A program made the position numbers and the translations under genes. Of a DNA stretch of 64,000 bases, positions 8,049 through 15,778 are shown piece by piece. The notes below the pieces were generated by a model. That model did not search any database, had not been told where the DNA came from, and saw only the letters and a program-made list of their open reading frames with translations. The DNA comes from Burkholderiales bacterium (GTDB taxonomy: Bacteria; Pseudomonadota; Gammaproteobacteria; Burkholderiales; Burkholderiaceae_C): assembly GCA_016213325.1 (NCBI GenBank), contig JACRAY010000007.1, positions 62,001 to 126,000 of the forward strand, written 5' to 3'. How positions within the stretch are numbered: the stretch's first letter is position 1; every line of letters begins with the position of its first letter.

Positions 8049-8590
8049 GACTGCCCTTTCCATAACGCGGCCAGCGCCTTGACGCCCCGGTGCACGCCCA
8101 CCTTCACGGCCCCTTCGGTCATGCCCATGGCGCGCGCCGCTTCGGCCGAAGTGGCGCCCTGCAGCTTCACCAGCTCCAGCAGGCGGCGCTGGCGGTCCGG
8201 CAGCGCCGCCAGCGCGCGTGCCAGGTCGCGCCGCGCGAGGGCGGCGTCGTGGTCGGCGTGGGCGAACAGCTGCATCTCGTCATCGAAGGGTTCGTGCAGC
8301 GCTTCGCGGCGCGACTTGGCGCGCAGCAGGTCCACCAGCTTGTAGCGCGCGATGGTGTGCACCCACGCCGTCAGCGGCTGCTGCGGCTGCCAGGTGTGGC
8401 GGCTCGCATGCACGGCCAGCAGCGCTTCCTGCACCAGGTCTTCGACGTCGTCGGGCCAGTGGGTCAGGCGGCGGCGGAAGTACGCGCGCAGGTGCGGCGC
8501 CAGCGCGGCCAGGAAAGCGCGGTAGCAAACCGCGTCGCCTGCCAGGGCCGGCACGAACAGTTCCCGCAGTCCTTGTTCCGTAGCTTGCAC
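8045..8590 (-). CDS. ECF RNA polymerase sigma factor (NrsF-associated, SigF-like)
   Basis: A 181-residue ECF sigma factor. Region 2 covers about residues 20-90, with the DDVEDLVQEALLAVH core-binding segment and the TAWVHTIARYKLVDLLR -10-recognition helix. Region 4 covers about 125-175, with LPDRQRRLLELVKLQGATSAEAARAMGMTEGAVKVGVHRGVKAL. It is co-transcribed with its anti-sigma factor and follows the bufferin genes by 51 bases. In Caulobacter the SigF-NrsF pair controls bufferin operons under copper stress, so autoregulation through the promoter at 11138-11165 is likely. Confidence 0.92.
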   Translation of the reverse strand: MQATEQGLRELFVPALAGDAVCYRAFLAALAPHLRAYFRRRLTHWPDDVEDLVQEALLAVHASRHTWQPQQPLTAWVHTIARYKLVDLLRAKSRREALHEPFDDEMQLFAHADHDAALARRDLARALAALPDRQRRLLELVKLQGATSAEAARAMGMTEGAVKVGVHRGVKALAALWKGQS

Positions 8591-8641
8591 GCGTCCTGTC
8601 GATGGTCCGGGCCTGAAGTGTCGCCGATCGGGCCATCGCTG

Positions 8642-9178
8642 TCACCGCGGCTGGCTTGCCCGCCGTGCCAGCCAATGGTCCACGGACAGCGTGCCCGGCC
8701 CGCGCGCCACCAGGTACAGCAACACCGCAGCCCAGGTGCCATGCGTGGCATACGCCCCGGGATACACCAGCAGCTGGATCACCAGCGTCATCCCCAGCAG
8801 CGCCAATGCCGAGAAACGCGTGGCCAGCCCGACCAGCAGCAGCAGGGGAAACAGGTGCTCGGCAAAGGCCGCCATCGGCGCGGCCAGCTCGGGCGGCACG
8901 ATGGGCAGCTTGTACTCGTCGCGGAACAGCGCAACGGCCGTGTCGGACAGGCGCGGCCAGCCGAGGTTGAACTCGCCGTTGACGATGTTGACGGCAAAGC
9001 CTTCCACCTTGGTCTGCCCGGAGTTCCAGAACACCGCCGCCATGGAGAAGCGGCCGACGAAGGCGATGAGCGAATGCGGGATGCGGCTGCACCACGCAAT
9101 GGCGAGGTGGACGAGGGCAGCGGTGCGCGACGCAGCGGTGTCGCCGCGCGCGCTGGCCAGCGCTTGTGAAGGGTTCAT
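8642..9178 (-). CDS. DoxX-family membrane protein of the bufferin operon
   Basis: A 178-residue membrane protein of the DoxX family. There are about four hydrophobic segments, a conserved R in FVGRFSMAAVFWNSGQTKVEG near residue 45, and an E in FAEHLFPLLLLVGLATRF near 105. It overlaps bufC by four bases. DoxX proteins accompany bufferin/MNIO operons (gigT in the gold-induced operon of Cupriavidus) and may handle redox chemistry or quinones at the membrane during metal stress; the exact role is not known. Confidence 0.87.
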   Translation of the reverse strand: MNPSQALASARGDTAASRTAALVHLAIAWCSRIPHSLIAFVGRFSMAAVFWNSGQTKVEGFAVNIVNGEFNLGWPRLSDTAVALFRDEYKLPIVPPELAAPMAAFAEHLFPLLLLVGLATRFSALALLGMTLVIQLLVYPGAYATHGTWAAVLLYLVARGPGTLSVDHWLARRASQPR

Positions 9179-9927
9179 GCTTCCCCCATGACGGGTTCGA
9201 TGGAGACGATGGCCCCATGCGCCAGCAGCGCTGCGATCGCCGCGGCCAGGTCGAGACCGGGAATGGAAGCGGCCTGCGCCAGCGCGCAGCCGCGTTGCAG
9301 GGCCAGCACGAACCGGCTGGTGGCCAGGTCGCAGGGCACGACCAGCACGTCCAGTGCGGGCCGCAGCACGAGCGCCGCTTCCGGCTGGCCGCAGTCCACG
9401 TCTTCCAGTTTGCCCTGCCCCTGGTGCGCTGCCCAGATCGACACGACGGCGTGGCGCGAACCCACGACCTGCAGCGAAGGATTCAGCACGATGCGCGCAT
9501 CGCCTGATGATTGCGCAGCCACCAGCGCAGCGTGCGCCGCTTCAGGCGACAGCGGCTCGGCGTCGCTCGCATGCAGCGCTTCGAGCCTGGCCATCTCCAG
9601 CGCCGCCACATCGGCCAGGAAAGGCAGGTGCTCGACCGGCTCGAACTCCGCGACGAACTCGGTGAAGCCCCGGCCGTAGTGCGCCAGTACGCGCGAACGC
9701 GGCGGGTTGCTGCGCACGAACACCGCAGCCATCGCCCCGAAGAACTCCTCGCCGACCAGCTCGCGCACAACCGGGAAGGTCTCTCCCAGTGCTGCCACCA
9801 GCGAAACGACGACGTTGTTGCGATGGACATCGAGGCGTTGGGCCGGGTCGGATCCGTTCCACGCGCGCAGGCCCGGCGGGCAACGCTCCCACGGGGCGAG
9901 CAAGGTGGCGGCGATCGCGGCGTTCAT
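9175..9927 (-). CDS. bufC: BufC, DUF2063 partner of the MNIO enzyme
   Basis: A 250-residue protein. The N-terminal DUF2063 domain is marked by RLDVHRNNVVVSLVAALGETFPVVRELVGEEFF (from about residue 31) and by FVRSNPPRSRVLAHYGRGFTEFV. Such proteins present the precursor peptide to the MNIO enzyme, in the way RiPP recognition partners do. ATG 9927 overlaps the bufB stop and its own stop overlaps doxX, giving a tightly coupled operon. The C-terminal half is more variable. Confidence 0.88.
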   Translation of the reverse strand: MNAAIAATLLAPWERCPPGLRAWNGSDPAQRLDVHRNNVVVSLVAALGETFPVVRELVGEEFFGAMAAVFVRSNPPRSRVLAHYGRGFTEFVAEFEPVEHLPFLADVAALEMARLEALHASDAEPLSPEAAHAALVAAQSSGDARIVLNPSLQVVGSRHAVVSIWAAHQGQGKLEDVDCGQPEAALVLRPALDVLVVPCDLATSRFVLALQRGCALAQAASIPGLDLAAAIAALLAHGAIVSIEPVMGEA

Positions 9928-10760
9928 GCGGTGGCTTCCATGGATTGCATCGCGTGTTCTGCGCGCCCAGCTTCGGCCAGCAGCACGTCGAACCCAGGCA
10001 CGTCGTTGTCCCATTCGATCAGCGTTGCCACCGGCCCCACGCTTTCGATCACCGCCTCGTACAGGCGCCACACCACTTCGGCCACCGGGCTGCCGTGGTC
10101 GTCGATGAGCAGCGGCGCGCCCGATGCGTCGAGGTCGCACGCAAAGCCGGCCAGGTGGACCTGGGCGACGGCTTGCAGCGGCAGCGCGTGCAGGTAGGCC
10201 AGCGCGTCGGCGCCGCGGTTCACGCAGGCCACGTGCGCGTTGTTCACGTCGAGCAGCAGGCCGCAACCGGTGCGGCGCACGACCTCGCCGATGAACTGCG
10301 CTTCGGCCATGGTCGACGAATCGAACTCGAGGTAGGTCGAGGGGTTCTCCAGCAGCATGCGCTGTCCCAGCCGCTCCTGCACGCGGTCGACGTGCGCGCA
10401 TACGCGCGCCAGGCTGGCGTTGTCGTAGGGCAGCGGCAGCAGGTCGTTGAAGAACACGCCGCCGTGGCTGGACCACGCGAGGTGCTCGGAGAACTCGGCG
10501 GGCTGGAAGCGGCGCACCAGTGCCGCCAAGCGGCCGAGGTGCGCTTCGTCCAGCGGCTCTTCGCCGCCGATCGACAGGCCTACGCCATGCAGCGAGAGCT
10601 CGTGGTTGCGGCGGATGCGTTCCAGGTAGTGCGGGAACGGGCCGCCGTCGACCATGTAGTTCTCGGCATGCACTTCGAAAAAGCCGACGGCCGGGCGAGC
10701 CGCCAGCACCTGGTGCCAGTGTTGCGGCTTGAGCCCGACGCCGGCCGCGGCCGGCAGCAT
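9924..10760 (-). CDS. bufB: BufB, DUF692 multinuclear non-heme iron (MNIO) peptide-modifying enzyme
   Basis: A 278-residue TIM-barrel protein of the DUF692/MNIO family. Metal-site motifs in order are FFEVHAENYM near residue 28, LSLHGVGLSIGG near 56, FSEHLAWSSHGG near 90, LLENPSTYLEF near 137, LLLDVNNAHV near 168, QVHLAGF near 200, IDDHGSPV near 220 and LIEWDNDVP near 245. Related BufB enzymes oxidise cysteines of BufA1 peptides to copper-binding thiooxazole-type groups. The gene begins one base after the precursor gene, so the pair is coupled. Confidence 0.93.
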   Translation of the reverse strand: MLPAAAGVGLKPQHWHQVLAARPAVGFFEVHAENYMVDGGPFPHYLERIRRNHELSLHGVGLSIGGEEPLDEAHLGRLAALVRRFQPAEFSEHLAWSSHGGVFFNDLLPLPYDNASLARVCAHVDRVQERLGQRMLLENPSTYLEFDSSTMAEAQFIGEVVRRTGCGLLLDVNNAHVACVNRGADALAYLHALPLQAVAQVHLAGFACDLDASGAPLLIDDHGSPVAEVVWRLYEAVIESVGPVATLIEWDNDVPGFDVLLAEAGRAEHAMQSMEATA

Positions 10761-10761
10761 G

Positions 10762-11064
10762 TCAGGCCTTTTCCTTGAATTCCTTCATCTGCCCGAAGCC
10801 GGTCGGGGACGTCTTGGACATGGTCTTTTCGCACGTGCCCTTGGCCACGTAAGACCAGGCGTTGCCCTGGAAGTCCTTCTTGGCCGTGCCGGCGCACGTG
10901 GTGCCGGGGCCTGCAGCGCAGTCATTCTTGCCTTTCAGCGCGACGCCGAAGCACTTCTCCTTGTCGGCGGGCGGCTGCTGGGCGGCGACGGGCAGCGAGG
11001 CCAGCACGGTGCCGAGGGCCAGGGCGATGGCGGCGGCGGGGATGCGGTTGGAAGTCGGGTTCAC
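10762..11064 (-). CDS. bufA: BufA1, DUF2282 bufferin precursor peptide
   Basis: A 100-residue exported peptide. GTG 11064 has GGAGAA eight bases upstream. A Sec-type signal covers about residues 1-28 (ending PVAAQ). The mature part carries four cysteines at 38, 49, 57 and 78 in the DUF2282 pattern [13 protein letters not shown] ... GTTC ... GTC. Related BufA1 peptides are modified on the central cysteines by BufB and then bind copper in the periplasm. First gene of the operon, preceded by an ECF-type promoter. Confidence 0.93.
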   Translation of the reverse strand: MNPTSNRIPAAAIALALGTVLASLPVAAQQPPADKEKCFGVALKGKNDCAAGPGTTCAGTAKKDFQGNAWSYVAKGTCEKTMSKTSPTGFGQMKEFKEKA

Positions 11065-11137
11065 TCGGGTTTCTCCTTCGGTTGGGTTGCGGATGCGAAC
11101 GCGCCGCGCCGGCTCGGGCACGAGGCATTCACTACGC

Positions 11138-11165
11138 TAGTCGGGCGGGCCGCGCAAAAGTTACA
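11138..11165 (-). promoter_or_regulatory. ECF-sigma promoter of the bufferin operon
   Basis: Read on the minus strand, TGTAAC (11165-11160) is followed after exactly 16 bases by CGACTA (11143-11138). This matches the GTAAC-N16-CGA pattern of SigF-type promoters. The predicted start near 11130 leaves a leader of about 65 bases before bufA. The ECF sigma factor encoded four genes downstream is the likely user, which would make the operon self-amplifying. Confidence 0.72.
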
Positions 11166-11220
11166 GCGCGGCCGAAAAATGTGGCCCGACGTGGACCCAG
11201 GAGCAACGCGAGGCGCAGCG

Positions 11221-11532
11221 TCAGTACCCGACGCTTTGCGCCGGCACGTCCACGTTCACCACCGGCCGGTCCAGCGCCGCGCTGGCAGCGCGCGCGAACT
11301 CGCCGGCCCAGGCCGCGTCGGCGAACAGGGCCGGGCCGGCCGCCTGCGCCACGACGAACACCTTGTCGGCCACCAGGACCTTGCCGGTGGGGCGGAAAGG
11401 CTCGCACCCCAACTTGGCAAACTGGTCGTCGAGCCAGGCCCGCGCCTCCTGCGCAGTCATGGGCTGCACGCCGTCCAGCGGGATCCGCACCGGGGCGCAA
11501 TCCTTGAACGTGACGGTCACTTCGCTTTTCAT
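11221..11532 (-). CDS. Hypothetical protein, 103 residues
   Basis: The family is not recognised. ATG 11532 is preferred because GAGGAG lies about seven bases upstream; the open frame continues further but has no support. The protein starts KSEVTVTFKDCAPVRIPLDG, has a TAQEARAWLDDQF helix, two cysteines (about residues 11 and 43) and no signal or membrane segment, so it is probably a small cytoplasmic alpha/beta protein. It lies between the bufferin promoter and a flavoprotein gene and is read in the same direction as both. Confidence 0.65.
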   Translation of the reverse strand: MKSEVTVTFKDCAPVRIPLDGVQPMTAQEARAWLDDQFAKLGCEPFRPTGKVLVADKVFVVAQAAGPALFADAAWAGEFARAASAALDRPVVNVDVPAQSVGY

Positions 11533-11570
11533 GCCGGCTCCTCGCCAGGTAGTGTGTGTGTTGACGGCAA

Positions 11571-12797
11571 TTATCGCGCCAGCCAGTCGAGCACACCTTG
11601 CGCTGCCACACGCCCCGTTGCGAAACAAGCCGTCAGCAGGTAGCCGCCCGTGGGCGCCTCCCAGTCGAGCATTTCACCGGAGCAGAACACACCGGGCATG
11701 GCGCGCAGCATGCCGCGCGCATCGCAAGCCTCGAAGCGCACGCCGCCCGCGGTGCTGATCGCTTCTTCCACTGGGCGTGCGCGGGCCAGGCGCAGGGGCA
11801 GCGACTTCAAGGCCAGTGCCAGCCGCGCGGGGTCGTGCAGTGCTTCAGAAGAGAGCAGTTCGTGCAGCAACGCGCTCTTCACACCGTGCAGGCCCAGCCG
11901 GCTCTTCAGGTGCTGCGACAGGCTGCGCGAACCGCGCGGATGGGAGGTGGCGGCCAGGACCTGCGCGCTCGTGTGCTGCGGCAACAGGTCCAGCGTCCAG
12001 GTGGCCTCGCCGGTTTGGGCGATGCAGTCGCGCAGCCGCGCCGAGAACGCGTAGACCAGGCTGCCTTCGATGCCCGTGTCGGTGAGCACAAACTCGCCTT
12101 GCTGCTCTTCCTCGTTGCCGATCCTCGCGGCTACCGGCTTCACCGGCTGTCCCGCGAACCGCTCGCGCAGGTGCTGGCTCCAGCCTGCACGCCCTGGCGC
12201 GGTCGGCGCCACGTCGAAACCGCAGTTGGAAGGCACCAGCGGCGCCACGTCCACGCCCTGCCCTTGCAGCGGCTGCACCCAGGCGCCATCCGAACCGAGC
12301 TGCGGCCAGCTGGCCCCGCCGAGTGCCAGCACCGTGGCCTGTGCCTGGTGCGCCACCTCGCCGGCGGGTGTCTCGAACAGCAGCGCACCGTCGGCGCGCC
12401 AGCCGGTCCAGCGATGGCGAACGTGCACACGCACGCCCGCAGCGCGCAGGCGGTGCAGCCACGCGCGAAGCAGCGGCGCAGCCTTCATGTCCTTCGGGAA
12501 CACGCGGCCGGACGTGCCGACAAAGGTCTCAATGCCCAGACCCGCCGCCCAGACGCGCAGGGCCGGCCCGTCGAATGCAGTAACGGCATCGTGCAGGTCG
12601 TGCATGCGCGCGCCGTAACGTGCCAGCAGGCGCGGCGTGGGTTCGGAATGCGTCAGGTTGAGCCCGCCGCGGCCGGCCAGCAGGAACTTGCGGCCCACCG
12701 ACGGCATGCGCTCGAACAGGTCGACCTGCACGCCGGCTTGCGACAGCACTTCCGCGGCCATCAACCCGGCCGGGCCGCCGCCGATGACCGCGATCAC
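11571..12797 (-). CDS. NAD(P)/FAD-dependent flavoprotein (HI0933-like/TIGR03862 type)
   Basis: A 408-residue flavoprotein. VIAVIGGGPAGLMAAEVL at the N-terminus is the FAD Rossmann motif, followed by the LFERMPSVGRKFLLAGRGGLNLTHSE signature of the HI0933/BaiN-like family. The C-terminal SGEMLDWEAPTGGYLLTACFATGRVA segment closes the FAD site. GTG 12797 overlaps the stop of the upstream small gene (GTGA) and sits right at the Rossmann strand. The physiological substrate is unknown. Confidence 0.88.
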   Translation of the reverse strand: MIAVIGGGPAGLMAAEVLSQAGVQVDLFERMPSVGRKFLLAGRGGLNLTHSEPTPRLLARYGARMHDLHDAVTAFDGPALRVWAAGLGIETFVGTSGRVFPKDMKAAPLLRAWLHRLRAAGVRVHVRHRWTGWRADGALLFETPAGEVAHQAQATVLALGGASWPQLGSDGAWVQPLQGQGVDVAPLVPSNCGFDVAPTAPGRAGWSQHLRERFAGQPVKPVAARIGNEEEQQGEFVLTDTGIEGSLVYAFSARLRDCIAQTGEATWTLDLLPQHTSAQVLAATSHPRGSRSLSQHLKSRLGLHGVKSALLHELLSSEALHDPARLALALKSLPLRLARARPVEEAISTAGGVRFEACDARGMLRAMPGVFCSGEMLDWEAPTGGYLLTACFATGRVAAQGVLDWLAR

Positions 12798-13090
12798 GGG
12801 CCGCCCAGCAGCCTTGCGATGGCGGCGACGTGCTCGTCCTTCAGCGCCTGCGGCTTCACTTCGTCCTCGGCGGCCGTCTCGTTCTCGTGGTCCTGCAGCG
12901 CGGTGCGCATCTCTTCCACGCTGCCCCAGGTGATGGTTTCCGTGCCCGGGCACATGTGCCGCATGCTGTGGTACCAGTAGTAGCCGTCCGTCCCGCCGAA
13001 CAGCCGGTCGATGCCCGCCAGGTCATTGGGCTTGACCCCATGGGTCTTCAGGACGTCTTCGAGCACTTGGCGGGACACGGTCAACGGCAT
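12794..13090 (-). CDS. Hypothetical protein, 98 residues
   Basis: A small soluble protein that I do not recognise. It starts MPLTVSRQVLEDVLKTHG, has a DGYYWYHSMRHMCPGTE segment near residue 35 and an acidic patch near 70. It overlaps the flavoprotein start by four bases (GTGA), so the two are probably translated together. The divergent monooxygenase gene starts about 100 bases upstream. Confidence 0.6.
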   Translation of the reverse strand: MPLTVSRQVLEDVLKTHGVKPNDLAGIDRLFGGTDGYYWYHSMRHMCPGTETITWGSVEEMRTALQDHENETAAEDEVKPQALKDEHVAAIARLLGGP

Positions 13091-13189
13091 GGGCGGGGCG
13101 CAGGGAATGCGTCGAAATGGGGGGGTGGGTCGGGATTTTACGCAGCAGCCGGTGCCTATACTGCGCCAACGCACGGGCCGGGAGCCGCC

Positions 13190-14482
13190 ATGACGCAGCC
13201 GCAGGGGAAACTGGACGTCGCGATCGTCGGCGCCGGTATCGCCGGCGTGATCGCGCTGTACTACGCCCGGCGGGCGGGCCTGCGCGCCCGCCTGTTCGAC
13301 GCGCAGCCGGGCGTGGGCGGCCTGTGGCGCCAGTTGCCGGCCTGGCAGGACATCCAGATCGCCGCGGCGGACTGGACGGTGGGCGACCTGCCGCTGGGCG
13401 GGACGTTCCAGCCGCACATCCTTGCCAACATCGAAGCCTGGGTCGAGCGCTTCGGCCTGGCTGCGGACATCTCGCTAACGACGCCGGTGCGCGCGACACC
13501 GCGGCCGGGCGGGTGGGCGCTGGCCACGCCAGATGGCGAAGTGGCCGCCACGCACTTGGTAGCGGCCACGGGTGCGCACAACCGGCCCTTCATGCCTGCG
13601 GTGCGGCGCGTCTCGAGCGCAGTGACCGAACTCCATTCGTCCGCACTCACTGACCCTGCGGTGCTCGCCGGCCAGTCGGTGCTGGTCGTCGGTGCGGGTG
13701 CATCGTCACTCGACCTGCTGGACCTGTCGGTACAGCACGGCGCGCGCGATATCGCGTGGGCCCATCGCGGGCTGCGCTGGTTCACGCCGACGCGCAAGCC
13801 CAAGGCCGTAGCCGGCAGCGTGCGCGAGCTGTCGCGCCTGCAAGCCTCGGGCATGACGCACGCGCAGCAGAGCGCCGCCATCGAGTCGGACCTGCGCGGG
13901 CGCTACGACAAGTTCGGCCTGCGGGCCATCGTGCCGGCGTTTGCCTTCGACATCCTGCACCACCAGGTGATGCCCGGCCGGCACCGCATGATCGAGCACT
14001 TCGCGTCAATCCGCCGCCTGCCGGCCACGCCGGAAGTGATCGAAGGCACCACGGTGACCCTGTCCGACGGCACCACCTTGCGGCCGGACCTGCTGCTGTG
14101 GGGCACCGGCTACACCACCGACCTCTCGTGGCTCGATGTGCCCGCGCTCGCCGCGGTGCGCAACACGCAGGAGTTGCGGCAGCGCTGCGGCGGCGTGTTC
14201 CGCAGCCTCGACGCGCCGCAGCTCTACTTCACGGCCGTCGGCCTCGACGGCGTCGGCTCCACGTCGTTCGCGTTCTCGCTGTCGTGCCGCTCGATCATGT
14301 CGCACATCCGCGGCACGGCCGACCTGGGGCTGGAGCGCATCACGCACAACGTCAATCACTTCGACCTGGTGCCCTTTCTCGCGGCACGCGACCCCGCGAG
14401 CTTCCCGGTGGGTTGGCAGAAGGCGTACCGTGACTTGCAACTGGGAACGCCGGACGACCAGCCGTATCCGATACCGGGCTGA
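13190..14482 (+). CDS. Flavin-containing monooxygenase-like NAD(P)/FAD protein
   Basis: A 430-residue protein. An FAD motif LDVAIVGAGIAGVIALYYA lies at residues 8-26, then GVGGLWRQLPAW. A second nucleotide motif SVLVVGAGASSLDLLD lies near residue 165 and an LLLWGTGYTTDLSWLD closing motif near 310. The fold is that of FMO/Baeyer-Villiger-type monooxygenases, though the exact FxGxxxHxxx(Y/F) fingerprint is not obvious. It could hydroxylate or oxidise a soft nucleophile; the substrate is unknown. ATG 13190 is placed just before the Rossmann motif. The gene converges on the lldD-like gene. Confidence 0.83.
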   Translation: MTQPQGKLDVAIVGAGIAGVIALYYARRAGLRARLFDAQPGVGGLWRQLPAWQDIQIAAADWTVGDLPLGGTFQPHILANIEAWVERFGLAADISLTTPVRATPRPGGWALATPDGEVAATHLVAATGAHNRPFMPAVRRVSSAVTELHSSALTDPAVLAGQSVLVVGAGASSLDLLDLSVQHGARDIAWAHRGLRWFTPTRKPKAVAGSVRELSRLQASGMTHAQQSAAIESDLRGRYDKFGLRAIVPAFAFDILHHQVMPGRHRMIEHFASIRRLPATPEVIEGTTVTLSDGTTLRPDLLLWGTGYTTDLSWLDVPALAAVRNTQELRQRCGGVFRSLDAPQLYFTAVGLDGVGSTSFAFSLSCRSIMSHIRGTADLGLERITHNVNHFDLVPFLAARDPASFPVGWQKAYRDLQLGTPDDQPYPIPG

Positions 14483-14490
14483 AGCGGCCC

Positions 14491-15636
14491 CTACCTGAAC
14501 CGCAGGTTTGCGCGCGACAGCTGGCTCACGGAAGAACATCCCATCAACTTCATGCCCCGTTCGACTTCGGTACGCAGCAGGCCGAGCGATTGCTCGACCG
14601 CCACCTGGCCGCCCACCGCAAGCGGAAAGAGGTAGTAGCGCCCGATACCCACGGCCTTGGCGCCCAGCGAAAGCGCCTTCAGGATGTGCGTGCCGCGCTG
14701 GACGCCGCCGTCCATCATCACGTCCAGCCGGTCACCCACGGCGTCGACCACTTCGGCCAGCTGGTCGAATGCCGAGCGCGAGCCGTCCAGCTGCCGGCCA
14801 CCGTGGTTGGACAGGATGATGCCGGTGCAGCCGATGTCCGCCGCCCGGCGGGCATCTTCCACCGACATCACGCCCTTCAGGCAGAACTGGCCGTCCCATT
14901 CACGCACCATCGCGGCCACGTCGTCCCAGCTCATGGTGGGGTCGAGCATTTCGCTGAAGTAGCGCCCGATCGACATGGCGTCGCCGCCCATGTCGATGTG
15001 CTCCTCCAGCTGGGGCAGCCTGAACCGCTCGTGCGTCACGTAGTTCAGGCCCCACATCGGCTTGAGCGCGAACTGCAGCATGCCACCCAGCGTGAGGCGG
15101 AACGGGATGGCAAAGCCGGTGCGCAGGTCCCTCTCGCGGTTGCCCCCGGTGATGCTGTCCACGGTCAGCATCATCACCTCGACCCCGGCCTGCTTGGCGC
15201 GCTGCATCATCGCCCGGTTGAGGCCCCGGTCGCGGTGAAAGTAGAACTGGTACATCTGCGGCGTGGAATGGGCCTTGCGCAGCTCTTCCAGGCTCACGGT
15301 GCCCAGCGACGACACGCCGAACATCGTGCCGGCCTTGGCCGAGGCGGCGGCCACCGCGCGCTCGCCTTCATGGTGAAACAGGCGCTGCAGGGCGGTGGGC
15401 GAGCAGTAGAAGGGCACCGCCAGCTTCTGGCCCATGACGGTGACCGACAAGTCCACATCGCCCAGCCCGCGCAGCACACCGGGCAGCAGGTCGCAGGTCT
15501 CGAAGCTCGCCGTATTGCGGCGATAGGTCACCTCGTCGTCGGCGGCGCCGTCGATGTAGTTGAAGATGGGGCCGGGCAGCCGCCGCCGCGCCAGCTCGCG
15601 AAAGTCGTGGAAGTTGTGACAGTTGCCCAAGCGCAT
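14491..15636 (-). CDS. FMN-dependent alpha-hydroxy-acid dehydrogenase (LldD-like)
   Basis: A 381-residue TIM-barrel enzyme of the FMN alpha-hydroxy-acid family. Motifs: FNYIDGAADDEVTYRRN near residue 25, PFYCSPTALQRLFHHEGE near 75, the YQFYFHRDR flavin contact near 128, the TVDSITGGNRERDLRTGF segment near 158, catalytic SNHGGRQLDG near 275 and DGGVQRGTHILKAL near 305. It should oxidise L-lactate or a related 2-hydroxy acid to the 2-oxo acid and pass electrons to quinone or cytochrome. Length is typical. The symbol is withheld because mandelate or glycolate could be substrates as well. Confidence 0.9.
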   Translation of the reverse strand: MRLGNCHNFHDFRELARRRLPGPIFNYIDGAADDEVTYRRNTASFETCDLLPGVLRGLGDVDLSVTVMGQKLAVPFYCSPTALQRLFHHEGERAVAAASAKAGTMFGVSSLGTVSLEELRKAHSTPQMYQFYFHRDRGLNRAMMQRAKQAGVEVMMLTVDSITGGNRERDLRTGFAIPFRLTLGGMLQFALKPMWGLNYVTHERFRLPQLEEHIDMGGDAMSIGRYFSEMLDPTMSWDDVAAMVREWDGQFCLKGVMSVEDARRAADIGCTGIILSNHGGRQLDGSRSAFDQLAEVVDAVGDRLDVMMDGGVQRGTHILKALSLGAKAVGIGRYYLFPLAVGGQVAVEQSLGLLRTEVERGMKLMGCSSVSQLSRANLRFR

Positions 15637-15689
15637 GGTGAAGCTACCTCATCAGTGACTGGGCTGACTGTACGCAAGGGCGCGCCCCA

Positions 15690-15720
15690 CCGCGTGAAAA
15701 CGCGCGGCGGCCGCGTGAAA
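15690..15720. repeat. Two 10-bp direct repeats 21 bp apart between divergent genes
   Basis: CCGCGTGAAA occurs at 15690-15699 and again at 15711-15720, two helical turns apart, in the 142-bp gap between the lldD-like gene and the divergent esterase gene. The layout fits a tandem regulator-binding site; the regulator is not identifiable here. Confidence 0.4.
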
Positions 15721-15778
15721 TTTCTTGGGCGCCGGGGAAGGCGGTGACAATGGCCGCCCGGACTTCAGCGAAGAACCC

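Noticed and set aside
11132..11611. Alternative minus-strand frame across the bufferin promoter region
   Set aside because: Lies over a good ECF promoter and an out-of-frame hypothetical gene; composition is Arg/Gly-rich shadow type.
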